Assembly (NCBI GenBank): GCA_946902875.1
Contig: OX336349.1
Span: 16,949,891 to 17,013,890, forward strand
DNA length: 64,000 bases
DNA from: Nematopogon swammerdamellus
Taxonomy: Eukaryota > Arthropoda > Insecta > Lepidoptera > Adelidae
Reading direction: 5' to 3'
Under the pieces are notes generated by a model. The model was not told the DNA's origin and did no database searches. It saw only the letters and a program-made list of their open reading frames with translations. The stretch's first letter is position 1. The number at the start of each line of letters is the position of its first letter. The position numbers and the translations under genes are program-made. This document shows positions 11,765 through 21,900 of the stretch, piece after piece.

Positions 11765-12015
11765 TACTACTTTAAAAAGTAAGAAGTGGTAGTGGGCTGG
11801 ACACGTCAGCCGAAGAGACAAAGACCGTTGGAGTAACCGTGGACAGGAAACCGGAGTGTGGGAAGACCACCTGCCAGATGGGACGACGACATTAAGTACG
11901 CCGGCGGAAATCAGTGGTTCCGTATCGCTGAAGGCCGGGAGGACTGGAGGAAAATTGGAGAGGCGTATGTCCAGCAGTGGACGCTTACACGCTGACTGAC
12001 TGACTGACTGACTGA
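11765..12015 (+). pseudogene. RTE-type LINE, C-terminal end of ORF2
   Basis: Across several frames it encodes the tail of an RTE-clade endonuclease/reverse transcriptase: a WAGHVSRR block, then GNQWFRIAEGREDWRKIGEA with YVQQWT before the stop. It ends in GACTGACTGACTGACTGACT, the short tandem tail typical of RTE elements. The frame is broken between the two blocks, so this is a 5'-truncated dead copy. Related ends lie at 46775 (plus) and 49560 (minus), and a chimeric piece at 23964. Confidence 0.75.
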
Positions 12016-12525
12016 AAGGAAATTCAGTATCTCATTGCTCTAATTGAATAGCAAGTATTCCCAAGCTACATGCGGCCTTATTTCAATTTAGAAATAGTGC
12101 TTCTTTATTTCAACGTCGCTGCTGCTTCTGTTCGCAATAAACAAGCAGAAACACAGAATGAAGTTACTGGAAGCTCAATACGAAAGAATGTCTCCTGAGA
12201 ATACAAAGTAAGAACTTAGTAGCACGAGAGTTAAGTTACACGGAGACGATAGGTAAAGAGGAGCTGGTACAAGCGAACTCGGTGCGTCGCCACCAACTGG
12301 GGGCATCATACGTCATCGAAGTGAGCGTGAAATTAACTCACACCTCTAACCCAACAGACACTCGCACGCCTGGCAGCGGCTAAAAATCAGCGCCAGGAAA
12401 GGGCTTCCGATCTTCCCTGATACGCGCTGAGCCGATTTGGCAATTTTGTATTAAATTAAGTGCAATGAAATTGTAAATAGGTTAAGAATATATGAAAAAT
12501 AAACTATTATATCATCTTGTTGCGT

Positions 12526-12669
12526 GTCATGCGTGTTTTCCGTCCAGTTCAGTGTAGCCGACATGAAATGAAGGGAAGCACTGACATGGCACCTAGCTGT
12601 CCCGGTGTTAAGGGCTGACATCACGGATGATGTAAGTGATGTAGGCAACCGTGTCAGATTCCATAAAAA
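12526..12669 (+). repeat. 5S-SINE, 3' part
   Basis: It begins at TTTTCCGTCCAGTTCAGTGT, runs through the CACTGACATGGCACCTAG block and GGGCTGACATCACGGATG, and ends at TTCCAT followed by A9. It is 5'-truncated. Confidence 0.85.
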
Positions 12670-13345
12670 AAAATCTTATTCGTCCCCACCCAGCCACAGA
12701 CTCGTGGAAGTAAATGGTGTGTCATTGGTGTACTGTGAAGTCGTGCCTCTCGCTAATTTTCGCACTGGCGACACGTCATGTTTTACTAAAAATCAGAGCT
12801 GGCGACGCTCCTCTCTGCCTACGTTCTCCGCGCGTACCTAAGTACTCTCTTGGATCATGTTTTCGGAAAAAGCGTCGGAAACACAACAGCTGACTAACAA
12901 ATAGGTACTTCTGGGAGATGCTGTTTATGTTATTACGAGTACAAGCAAGTTCTTATCTCGTGATACTCTCTTTTCATTATACTTTATCACATATTTCGCG
13001 TTTCAAAGGTCAGGTGGTGCTTATGCGTAAACGAAAACGCTTTTTGTTTTACGATTTTTTTTTATAATGAAGTCATATATAGTTAGGAGTTTACGAGACG
13101 AGAATACACACTTGTCCAAAGACATTACTTTACATCGGTAATACAGGGTACCATATTTTTTGGATAGTTCAAAATAGCGGTCGCCAGTCGCCATATTGTC
13201 GGACAGTAAAAATATAATTCCTCCAAACCAATCGAGTGGGCCATCATTGACTAGAGTTTGAAACGGACATTTCAATAATATTACACTTTATGGTTGAGAA
13301 CCCAAAATAATAAAATATAATAAAAAAGATAGAACGCGACCATGG

Positions 13346-13495
13346 AAAACGATGAAAATAAGACAAGTTAATGTTAAACAGCACTATAAAATGCTGTAGT
13401 CGGGCGTTTAAACTATTTTGAATGAACAGAGAGCCCGACTACAACATTTTATAGTGCTGTTAGTTTAAGATCAACTTGCCTTGTTTTCGTCGTTT
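13346..13495. mobile_element. palindromic MITE, about 150 bp
   Basis: AAACGATGAAAATAAGACAA..ACAGCACTATAAAATGCTGTAGTCGGGC is followed about 30 bp later by the inverted copy GCCCGACTAC..TTTTATAGTGCTGT and CTTGTTTTCGTCGTTT, with scattered mismatches. Confidence 0.8.
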
Positions 13496-13624
13496 TTAAT
13501 AGTTGAGTTTTATTTTTATTTTTCAGAACAAGTCTCTCCCGAATAGCAGCCGCTGTACAATGCAACAATGTCAACACTGTGAAATCATATCCAGCTGAAT
13601 GTACCCCTGGCAGCTGACTCATGC

Positions 13625-14012
13625 CTTCCAATGTCAGGAGTGCCACACCCGCCAAGCTTTCTGCGTACTAAGACGGTGGCGCCCCTGTCGCTTAAGGGTG
13701 TGTATGGACAACGGTTGAATTTCGGGGAATTTAGAATTTACAAAAAACTAACTCGGTTCTCAAAATCGTTTCTTTGTCGCACCGCTAGGGTGTGGAACTG
13801 TCTCCCGGCGAGTGTGTTTCCCGAATCCTTTAACCTGGGTGTCTTCAAACGTCGTTTCAACGGGCTAGACAACCTAGCAACAGTCCGCAAATCTCCTGGC
13901 ATTGCGCCTCACTGAGCGTGGTTTCGAGAGGAGAGGGGTTTTTGGCTCTGTCGACTGTACCATTGGTCCCTCGACACAGCCACCCATGTTGCTTTACATA
14001 AAAAAACTAAAA
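13625..14012 (+). pseudogene. jockey-like LINE 3' end (partner of the tRNA-SINE)
   Basis: The frame at 13631-13915 ends in a typical LINE ORF2 C-terminus: SFLCRTARVWNCLPASVFPE, SFNLGVFKRRFNGLDN, then a stop. The 3' UTR ends in CACAGCCACCCATGTTGCTT, TACATAAAAAAAC. This terminal motif is shared with the tRNA-SINE copies. Only the last about 400 bp are present, so it is a dead 5'-truncated copy. Confidence 0.75.
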
Positions 14013-14617
14013 ACCTAGGTAATTTTAATTTTAGTTTATGGGTATTATTATTTCATATGTGAAGCCTTGGACTGGGAATTGAATTATATTTTTTTAAGAA
14101 AATTTTGTATTTACTTGGAACCCCGATAAAAACGAACATATTACCTTAATAATTAAAAAATAATAATATATTAAGAATCTGTTTATTTTGCATATTTAGG
14201 TTTCGTACAGCTATTACTATTTTATTTAAATTTAATTACATTACCTGTCCCACCTACACAAATTTGGCCGCAGCTCAGCATGCAAGTATATAATACCTTC
14301 CTGTAATAATTAGCTAACTCTGCAATACATGCAATTGTCATTGAGAATTTAAACTAAAACGAAATACCACAGAAACCGACATTATCTTATTACTAAATGG
14401 CGGCTATCGTTCCAAAAGATTCAACTTCCAAATAACTTGGCGCTGGACTGCGCTGTGAGTAACTCCGCACTGTGTCGCCAACGAGACGAGACGGCAAGAC
14501 GGCTACTCGTACATTAGTTGAGTCATCCGCGGGATTAGTTGGCGAGACGCACAGTGGGCTGTCGCTTGATTCACTGATTGCAAATCGCAATGGCGTACAA
14601 AGGTATTTTTTTTAATG

Positions 14618-14995
14618 TAATCCGGTATGGGTGTCTGAGCCTGAGGGGCCAAAGCACATGCTCCGATCAGCCAATATCACCTCCGAGAAGGTAGGTGCCA
14701 TACCGGAGACTTCCCTGGATTGCTGGCTATACTGGGCTAGAGGAGAACACAACCGAGGCTGCTATGCGGCCATATTACATCCAGTACGGTGGTACCAAAC
14801 CAGTCGGCTACAATTTGAGCCTACCACCTAGTAAGGGGCAAGGGAAGGGACCACACCGGTTGCGAACGGTAAAGCTGCAGGCACGTAATTTTTTTCGTCA
14901 GAAAAAACTCATTGGTACACGCCGACCGGATTCGAACCTAGGACCTGTCGCATGATAAGCCGATGCCGAAACCACTCGGCCACCAGCCGCTTAAT
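14618..14995 (-). repeat. full-length tRNA-SINE
   Basis: On the minus strand it starts with a tRNA-like head: A box TGGCCGAGTGG and B box GGTTCGAATCC, spaced as in a Leu/Ser-type tRNA. The middle domain (with a small deletion) and the tail with GGTGATATTGGCTGATCGGA follow. It ends at CACCCATACCGGATTACATT with an A-run. The promoter boxes look intact. Confidence 0.9.
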
Positions 14996-15028
14996 AAATA
15001 TAGAGCATGGAACTAATATATATATTAC

Positions 15029-15205
15029 TTTTTGTGGAAACTGACACTGTTAGCTAAATCACTACATCCGTGATTTCAGCCCCATAACACTTTGGTGAAC
15101 TAGGTGCCATGTCAGTGCTTCCCTTCGGTCGTGCCGGCTACACTGAAATGTACGATAAACGCGAACTATTTTTATAGCCACTTCGACCGACATCCGTGCG
15201 GATAC
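15029..15205 (-). repeat. 5S-SINE, 3' part
   Basis: The minus strand reads ACGGATGTCGGTCGAAGTGG, then CGCG..TTTATCGTACATTTCAGTGTAGCC, the CACTGACATGGCACCTAGTT block and TGACACTG..CCACAAAAAGT. It is truncated inside the middle domain. The flanking 15210-15440 is not recognised. Confidence 0.8.
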
Positions 15206-15449
15206 CATATCAACAGTACAATCTGCCAACTGCCAATGTGCTTTGTAATAGTCGGTCCCGCACCTCTGTGGTCCCATACCGTACGGAACTCTAAAAACAA
15301 GAAAATGAAAGCAGCTTTTCCGATCCAAGAATCCCCTTTACATTTTAGTCCGGCTCCTCTGCTCTGCGAGTTCGATATCGCAAGGTTCTCTCTATTTACC
15401 TGGAGACGCGTAAGTCTGGCCGGACCATGCTGCCAAACCACGAGAAGCG

Positions 15450-15808
15450 TGTAGCCCAGTGGTGAAGGCGCCCCGGCTTCTGATTCAAAAAGTATATGGT
15501 TTGAAGAGCAGAGCAGCTGTTAGTGCATACCTACACCTGCTGCTTCACCGTTCGGAACCGGTGCAAAACTGTAGGTCCCTTCCCTGGCCCCTTACTAGGT
15601 GGTAGGCTCAAATTGTAGCTGACTGGGTTGTTACCACCGTACTGGATGTAAAATGGCCGCATAGCAGCCTCGGTTGTGTTCTCCTCTAGTCCAGTATAGC
15701 CAGCAATCCGGAAGTCTCCGGTATGGCACCTACCTTCTCGGAGGTGATATTGGCTGATCGGAGCATGCGCTTTGGCCTCTCCGACTCAACCACCCAGAGC
15801 GGATTACT
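15450..15808 (+). repeat. full-length tRNA-SINE
   Basis: The head has A box TAGCCCAGTGG and a weak B box GGTTTGAAGAGC. The middle domain (CTGTAGGTCCCTTCCCTGGC, CCCTTACTAGGTGGTAGGCT) and the tail follow. It ends near CAACCACCCAGAGCGGATTAC without a clear A-run. Confidence 0.85.
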
Positions 15809-16454
15809 GTATGTACGTATGCTGTATGTACGTAGATCAAAGTGTTTGTCAAGCAGTAAATGTAAGCCACTCTGACGAAGTAAAACATCGCGAGCTTGAA
15901 ATCTTATATGTAATTAATTAGCAAGGAAACGTTTTTTTGTGTAAAAATTAATTAAGTAGTTGAAATACATTAAAATATAGATAGATATAAAAACTTTATT
16001 GCTCCAAAAACATTTTACAGAAACAAGCACGATACCTATATAACTTACGTGACGTGCAAAAGCTGACTTATCCATTACAGAGATTTTTTTCCGTCAACCG
16101 TTGGATGTTTGAGAGTCGTACGTCGTGAAATATAAGTAGGTTAGTAGATAAGTAGTAGCATAAGACTTAAGTGTGGCAATGTAAAATAAAATATAATTAA
16201 TATAATTATAATATAATATAATACATATACTACTTGCATTTTTATTAAACTAATTCCTAATTCATTTAAAATTATTAACAATTTAATTATAATTAATTTC
16301 CGCCACAAGTACTCCGCCTGCTTCCCAATAAAGTATAAATCTAAATATTATATTAAAATAATCGACATCGCATAAACAATGCAGTTACAAATACTTACAT
16401 TTATAACAAGTTTTACGTGTATGCTTCTCATGTGGGACTCATGTGCATTTTTAA

Positions 16455-16675
16455 CCGACTTCAAAAAAGGAGGAGGTTCTATGTTCGGCTGTATGTATTT
16501 TTTTTTATGTATGTTCAGCAATATCTTCCCCAATTGTGAACCGATTTCGATGATTATTTTTGTGTTCGGTTCAGTCTAGCTCCAAGGTGGTCCCATTTTT
16601 TTTTTGGTCAAGATCGGATTGGAAAGCTAGGCGGAATCGCGAGGCCGAAGGCCGAGCGAATCCGCCGAGTACATT
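16455..16675 (+). repeat. common lepidopteran dispersed repeat
   Basis: It has the block order ACCGACTTCAAAAAAGGAGG, TGTATGTTCAGCAATATC, GTGAACCGATTTCGATGATT and CCAAGGTGGTCCCA, then GTCAAGATCGG. This order is widespread in Lepidoptera. It has no coding capacity. Confidence 0.65.
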
Positions 16676-16705
16676 AATAGCAAATAAAAATTACTAAAAA
16701 AACTG

Positions 16706-16915
16706 TGAAATAAAAAACTATTTAAAAAATATAAAAACCGCCTTCAAAAATGTATGAAATAAAAAAATAAAAATCGAGTCCTAGAGTTGAAGGCGGTGGT
16801 GCTAAAGCAAGCAAAAATAACCGACCGCCTTCAACTCTAGGGTTCGATTTTTATTTTTTTATTTCATACATTTTTGAAGGCGGTTTTTATATTTTTTTAA
16901 ATAGTTTTTTTCATT
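16706..16915. mobile_element. palindromic element, about 210 bp
   Basis: Two arms of about 95 bp (AACCGCCTTCAAAAATGTAT..AGAGTTGAAGGCGGT and its inverted copy) flank a short loop near 16797-16825. The arms are nearly identical apart from one or two indels, so the RNA would be a long hairpin. Confidence 0.85.
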
Positions 16916-17575
16916 TATTATATTGTGACAAAAATTGATTCTTTTAATTTCTAAATTCTGAGTGTTTCAAATCAGGGACCCATATCATTTCCTTCACACT
17001 AATTACGAAAATTTCCGTTTGACGATCAAAAGTATGACTTGCCGGCGGCGGCCGCGTCGACTAGACGGCCGCCATCTTCAAATTTCAACTCCACTGAACC
17101 ACCGATTACTTAATAGTTACTTCGTAAACTGAACCAATAACCAATAGCAAGTGGTCCGGCTACATTCACGGTGATCTTTACTCCGTACCTGCTACTTGGC
17201 CCGAGGGAAATATTTCTACCCGGACCCACATAAACTAGTGCGCACGCATAAAGCAGCTCCGGGCGAAAAATAGCCGATAAATACAATTAACGGCAGTAGA
17301 GAACGGTCCGAGGTGTGTACTTCAAGATGTGTGTGTTTCCAGACGTGCGCGTCTTAGGACGAGTGTTCGAAGAAATCGTTCGTATAGGTTTAGAGAAACG
17401 TAAGATCGTGAAGTAAATAGGCGATAAATGTAATTAAAGGATGTAAAGAGATGTCGGAGTTGTGTATTTCAAGATGTGTGTGTTTCCAGCTGTGTAAGTC
17501 TTAAGACGAGTGTTCAAAGAAATCGTTTGTAGGTGTAGAGTAACGTAAGATTGGTAAATAAATAGGCGATAAATA

Positions 17576-18090
17576 CAGGGTGGTCCAAAAATCGTGGACC
17601 AAACGAAACAGGGAGGTAGAGGGGGTTATTTGCAGTAAAAAATCCCTCCATGACAGGGTCCTATCTTGAACTCCTTAAAAGTTTTGACTATTTTAGTCTT
17701 TTTTTAATAAAATTCCATAATTCGTAATAATAAGGCAATTAAAAAAAAAAGTCAATAAAAAATGAAAAAACTAATGGTCATTAATTGGTTCTAGAGGATG
17801 TATCATCACTACAAAAATGTTTTTATAATAGTGAATATCATGATTTATGAATAATGGAATTTTATTCAATATTATTTAAGTGTTATGAAAAATTATTTCT
17901 ATCTTTAGAACCTTACTGTGAAAAAAAAAATGTACTACTAAAACATGACCCCGTATGAAAATAACTTGCCTATTTAATGGCGATTAAAATGAGGTATAAC
18001 ACACTGCTGTTTCTAGCAAAATTATTTTTTTATGTATTTTTTTTCATAGCAAAGACTAAATTAAGTTAAATCAGAGGATAGTAAAAAAAA
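17576..18090. repeat. left inverted end of the DD41D element
   Basis: It is about 515 bp long and pairs with 19671-20179 in inverse orientation. Visible differences include CTAATGG versus TTAATGG, ATGAGG versus ATAAGG, TTTCTAGC versus TTTGTAGC and AAGTTAAATC versus AAGGTAAATC, plus A/T-run lengths. The last eight transposase codons lie inside it. Confidence 0.95.
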
Positions 18091-19238
18091 ACAATTATCG
18101 AATTATAATTTTTTTTATTAGATAGAAATAACACATATCTACAAAAATTGTTCGAAATTCCTTCCTCTAGCGGCAATACATGCACGACATCGTCTAATAA
18201 AATTATTTCGCATTTACGAAATGCGTTTCTGTTGAGTTTAACATTTTCTGTCGCTATCTCTATTTTATTTCTTAATTCTTGTTCTGTCCGGTTCTCTTTT
18301 TCGTACACCACCTCTTTCAAATATCCCCACAAAAAAAAATCAATGGGGTTTAGATCCGGAGATCTCGCTGGCCATTGGATTGTTCCACCTCGACCAATCC
18401 AACGATTTGGATACTGGGCGTTTAAATATTGTCGGACTGCCCGAGCGTAGTGTGGTGGCGCGCCATCTTGTTGCAGCCAAATGTTATTAACCAAATCCTC
18501 TGGAATTTCAGCTTGGCGCAGTATTTCGTGCAAGTTATTTTGTAGAAATTCTAAATACAGAGCACCATTCAATCTTGGTGGCAATTCGAATGTTACAAGG
18601 TGTCCGCCAATGATCCCAGCCCACATGTTGACGCCAAACTGGTGTTGGAACTTGTCATTTCTAACTATGTGTGGATTAACGACAGCGTAATAGTGCAAGT
18701 TATGAATGTTAAAGATTCCAATTCTTCTAAAACTTGATTCGTCAGACCACAACATTTTGTTGAAAAATTGTGGGTCAGCTCTATGACGTCGTAGCATTTC
18801 TCTGCAAAACTGCACTCTGTTTTCAAAGTCTGCTGGTAATAACGCTTGGATTCGTTGTACGTGGTACGCATGTAAATGATTTCTCTTTACGTAACGTTGA
18901 ACTACCGACTTAGGAATACCCAAGTTTCGGGATATGCGACGCTGGCTCGTGGTGGGGTCCATTTCTAGTGCACGGAGTATTTGTTCTTCTTCTTGATCAT
19001 CATGAATCGCTGGCCGACCACGACCATCTTCTGCATGATGTTGACCAGGTAAGTAACCTCCCGTGTAAGCAGCGTGAACGCGGACAAAAATCCTGTGGTC
19101 GGGAAAGCGGTCACGGTTCGGGTAACGTCGGCGATATTCTCTGGCAGCAGCCCGAGCATTTCCATCGCAAAAGCCATACAGGTAATGCATTTCTGCATAC
19201 TCACGCTGGGTATACTCCACTCGTCTTACATCGGCCAT
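18066..19238 (-). CDS. DD41D mariner-type transposase
   Basis: The 390-residue protein cuts and pastes the element by a DDE/D nuclease. Residues 8-60 form an insect-transposon helix-turn-helix of the DUF4817 type (YTQREYAEMHYLYGFCDGNA), a second HTH spans about 85-125, and a GRGRP linker motif is at 72-76. The catalytic acids are D166 (LWSDESSF), D258 (WLQQDGAPPH) and D300 (SPDLNPID). 41 residues separate the last two, which defines the DD41D family rather than Tc1 (DD34E) or classic mariner (DD34D). I chose the Met of MADVRRVEY; an upstream in-frame Met at 19298 would add 20 residues that look unrelated. The length is usual and no damage is seen. The C-terminus (YNSIIVFFYYPLI) is encoded within the inverted end. 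Confidence 0.93.
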   Translation of the reverse strand: MADVRRVEYTQREYAEMHYLYGFCDGNARAAAREYRRRYPNRDRFPDHRIFVRVHAAYTGGYLPGQHHAEDGRGRPAIHDDQEEEQILRALEMDPTTSQRRISRNLGIPKSVVQRYVKRNHLHAYHVQRIQALLPADFENRVQFCREMLRRHRADPQFFNKMLWSDESSFRRIGIFNIHNLHYYAVVNPHIVRNDKFQHQFGVNMWAGIIGGHLVTFELPPRLNGALYLEFLQNNLHEILRQAEIPEDLVNNIWLQQDGAPPHYARAVRQYLNAQYPNRWIGRGGTIQWPARSPDLNPIDFFLWGYLKEVVYEKENRTEQELRNKIEIATENVKLNRNAFRKCEIILLDDVVHVLPLEEGISNNFCRYVLFLSNKKNYNSIIVFFYYPLI

Positions 19239-19670
19239 ATCCAGCCAAGTCCGGTAGCAAGCAACACAAAGTCCAAATGGGTAAGAAGCACAGGTCACAC
19301 ACAGGTAGGCAATAAATCACAGAGTCCGTAATAGCAAGCGTGGGTCACAAATTGGTAGATCACAACACAAGGTCCAAGTAATAGCGAAATTCGTCGGGTA
19401 GAGTAACAGAGATCACGTGTGGTGTAACAGGCAGATAGCGAGTAACTAAACCGGTTGGTAAGCGACATCCGCCGCCGCCGGCCGACTGTGGTGCACGCAA
19501 ACAAAAGATGAAAAAACAAAAGCATTCCACGCAGCAAGCGAGTGAGTTATTGTTAATTTCGCATTCAGTTCCTTAGTGTGAAAAAGAGACAGATAATCTC
19601 TTTCTTTCTAAAATTCGATCGAAAAACGTTTTACGAAGAGCTGATGTGAAATAAAACATCACAGTAAAAT

Positions 19671-20179
19671 TTTTTACTATACTCTGATTTACCTTAATTT
19701 AGTCTTTGCTATGAAAAAAAATACATAAAAAAATAATTTTGCTACAAACAGCAGTGTGTTATACCTTATTTTAATCGCCATTAAATAGGCAAGTTATTTT
19801 CATACGGGGTCATGTTTTAGTAGTACATTTTTTTTTCACAGTAAGGTTCTAAAGATAGAAATAATTTTTCATAACACTTAAATAATATTGAATAAAATTC
19901 CATTATTCATAAATCATGATATTCACTATTATAAAAACATTTTTGTAGTGATGATACATCCTCTAGAACCAATTAATGACCATTAATTTTTTAATTTTTT
20001 ATTGACTTTTTTTTTAATTGCCTTATTATTACGAATTATGGAATTTTATTAAAAAAGACTAAAATAGTCAAAACTTTTAAGGAGTTCAAGATAGGACCCT
20101 GTCATGGAGGGATTTTTTACTGCAAATAACCCCCTCTACCTCCCTGTTTCGTTTGGTCCACGATTTTTGGACCACCCTG
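19671..20179. repeat. right inverted end of the DD41D element
   Basis: It is about 509 bp and an inverse copy of 17576-18090. The space between the transposase start (19238) and this end (about 430 bp) should hold the promoter. No obvious TATA box was identified. Confidence 0.95.
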
Positions 20180-20325
20180 TATAATCAACGGGAGTGAAGA
20201 GCTGTCGGAGGTGTGTTATTTCAAGATGTGTGTGTATGTTTCAAGATACGTGTGTTTCCTGATGTGTGTCTTAAGACGCGAAGAAATCGTTTGTAAGTGT
20301 AGAGAAACGTAAAGTAAAGGCGCCA

Positions 20326-20735
20326 CATGTCGCGCTTTAAAAAAAAAGCTTACATTCAGGGACTTTAACATTCGTGGCGGCATTAATACAATTTCTTATA
20401 ACAGTGATATTGTTCCATTTGATTGTTCTGATTTAGCTTCCTCAAGGAGAGACCGTAGTAGGGCGCTTCGCCATAAGACTTTCCACAAGCGCCCAAAGAC
20501 ATTACCGCTAAGCCTGCGCAGGTGGCCAGTAAGACTGGGGATTAAGAACCCCAATTACATAGAACACCTGGCACCGTGATTGCGAAATAATTGCCTCTTC
20601 GCTCCGAGGGGCATAAACATGACAGAATCGGAAATTGATTGCGGTTATGGCAGGGAGAATGTTGGGGTTATTAATATTGGGAATATCATGTTAATTGATT
20701 GCATTGTCTTACCGCTTTTGATACTGTGTGGGTTT
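20326..20735. other. intergenic, no gene recognised
   Basis: The stretch carries no recognisable domain. CGCCACATGTCGCGCTTTAA followed by an A-run at 20320-20347 resembles a LINE-J 3' end. The rest is unassigned. Confidence 0.4.
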
Positions 20736-20739
20736 CAGT

Positions 20740-21900
20740 ACTTAAAACCTGCATCACTCCCCATGCATGTCGTAAAAGGCGACTAAGGACAAGTTAAAGA
20801 GCACATCCCGACTAAGGACAAGTTAAAGAGCACATATCGACTAAGGACAAGTTAAAGAGCACATCCCGACTAAGGACAAGTTAAGAGCACATATCGACTA
20901 AGGACAAGTTAAAGAGCACATATCGACTAAGGACAAGTTAAAGTGCACATCCCGACTAAGGACAAGTTAAAGAGCACATCCCGACTAAGGACAAGTTAAA
21001 GTGCCCATATCGACTAAGGACAAGTTAAAGAGCACATATCGACTAAGGACAAGTTAAAGTGCACATCCCGACTAAGGACAAGTTAAAGAGCACATCCCGA
21101 CTAAGGACAAGTTAAAGTGCACATCCCGACTAAGGACAAGTTAAAGAGCACATCCCGACTAAGGACAAGTTAAAGTGCACATATCGACTAAGGACAAGTT
21201 AAAGAGCACATCCCGACTAAGGACAAGTTAAAGTGCACATATCGACTAAGGACAAGTTAAAGAGCACATCCCGACTAAGGACAAGTTAAAGAGCACATCC
21301 CGACTAAGGACAAGTTAAAGTGCACATCCCGACTAAGGACAAGTTAAAGTGCACATATCGACTAAGGACAAGTTAAAGAGCACATCCCGACTAAGGACAA
21401 GTTAAAGTGCACATATCGACTAAGGACAAGTTAAAGAGCACATCCCGACTAAGGACAAGTTAAAGAGCACATCCCGACTAAGGACAAGTTAAAGTGCACA
21501 TATCGACTAAGGACAAGTTAAAGAGCACATCCCGACTAAGGACAAGTTAAAGAGCACATCCCGACTAAGGACAAGTTAAAGTGCACATCCCGACTAAGGA
21601 CAAGTTAAAGTGCACATATCGACTAAGGACAAGTTAAAGAGCACATCCCGACTAAGGACAAGTTAAAGTGCACATATCGACTAAGGACAAGTTAAAGAGC
21701 ACATCCCGACTAAGGACAAGTTAAAGAGCACATCCCGACTAAGGACAAGTTAAAGTGCACATCCCGACTAAGGACAAGTAAAGTGCACATCCCGACTAAG
21801 GACAAGTTAAAGCGCACATCCCGACTAAGTACAAGTTAAAGGAAGGACACATCCTTCCACCAAGTCACGCAGAAGCTAACTGAAAACTAAACGTGTGGTC
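20740..21900 (+). repeat. repeat A copy expanded from inside
   Basis: The left part (CAGTACTTAAAA..CTGCATC..CCCCATGCATGTCGTAAAAG) and the right part (GGACACATCCTTCCACCAAG, TCACGCAG) are the two halves of repeat A. The minisatellite sits at the place where normal copies read GACTAAGGGATAAGGACAAG. Confidence 0.75.
20780..21842. repeat. 29-bp minisatellite, about 36 units
   Basis: The unit is CGACTAAGGACAAGTTAAAG plus AGCACATCC. Two binary variants mix along the array: CATCCCG/CATATCG and AAGAGC/AAGTGC. Their order repeats in blocks (for example the same run of variants near 21120-21400 and 21400-21760), so multi-unit blocks were duplicated. One unit near 20880 and one near 21775 lack a base. 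Confidence 0.97.

Larger units (their letters stand above)
17576..20179. mobile_element. complete Tc1/mariner element, DD41D family
   Basis: This 2604-bp element starts with CAGGGTGGTCCAAAAATCGT, ends with the exact inverse, and is flanked by TA on both sides (17574-17575 and 20180-20181). The inverted ends are about 510 bp long (17576-18090 and 19671-20179) and differ at only a handful of positions. The single gene, the transposase, lies on the minus strand between them and has no stop or frameshift. Intact frame, near-identical ends and a clean target site suggest a recent, possibly still active insertion. Confidence 0.95.
17276..20325. repeat. 145-147 bp tandem repeat, three copies, third split by a transposon
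   Basis: Units begin with GATAAA at 17276, 17423 and 17568. Each holds TTCAAGATGTGTGTGTTTCC, a GTCTTA.GACG block, GAAGAAATCGTT and GAGAAACGTAAG. The third unit stops after GATAAATA and resumes at 20180 with TAATCAACGG. Confidence 0.85.

Noticed and set aside
14631..14955. Two overlapping 66- and 86-codon frames, matched by frames near 8645 and 44133
   Set aside because: All lie within tRNA-SINE copies; the similarity between them is SINE similarity, not a gene family.
17040..17085. GCGGCCGC and GTCGAC next to each other, looking like a cloning-vector linker
   Set aside because: They sit in a natural GGCGGCCG/CGGCCGCC inverted pair, with no vector sequence around them.
20780..21842. CRISPR-like regular repeat array
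   Set aside because: Units follow each other directly with no spacers, and the host is an animal genome; it is a minisatellite.
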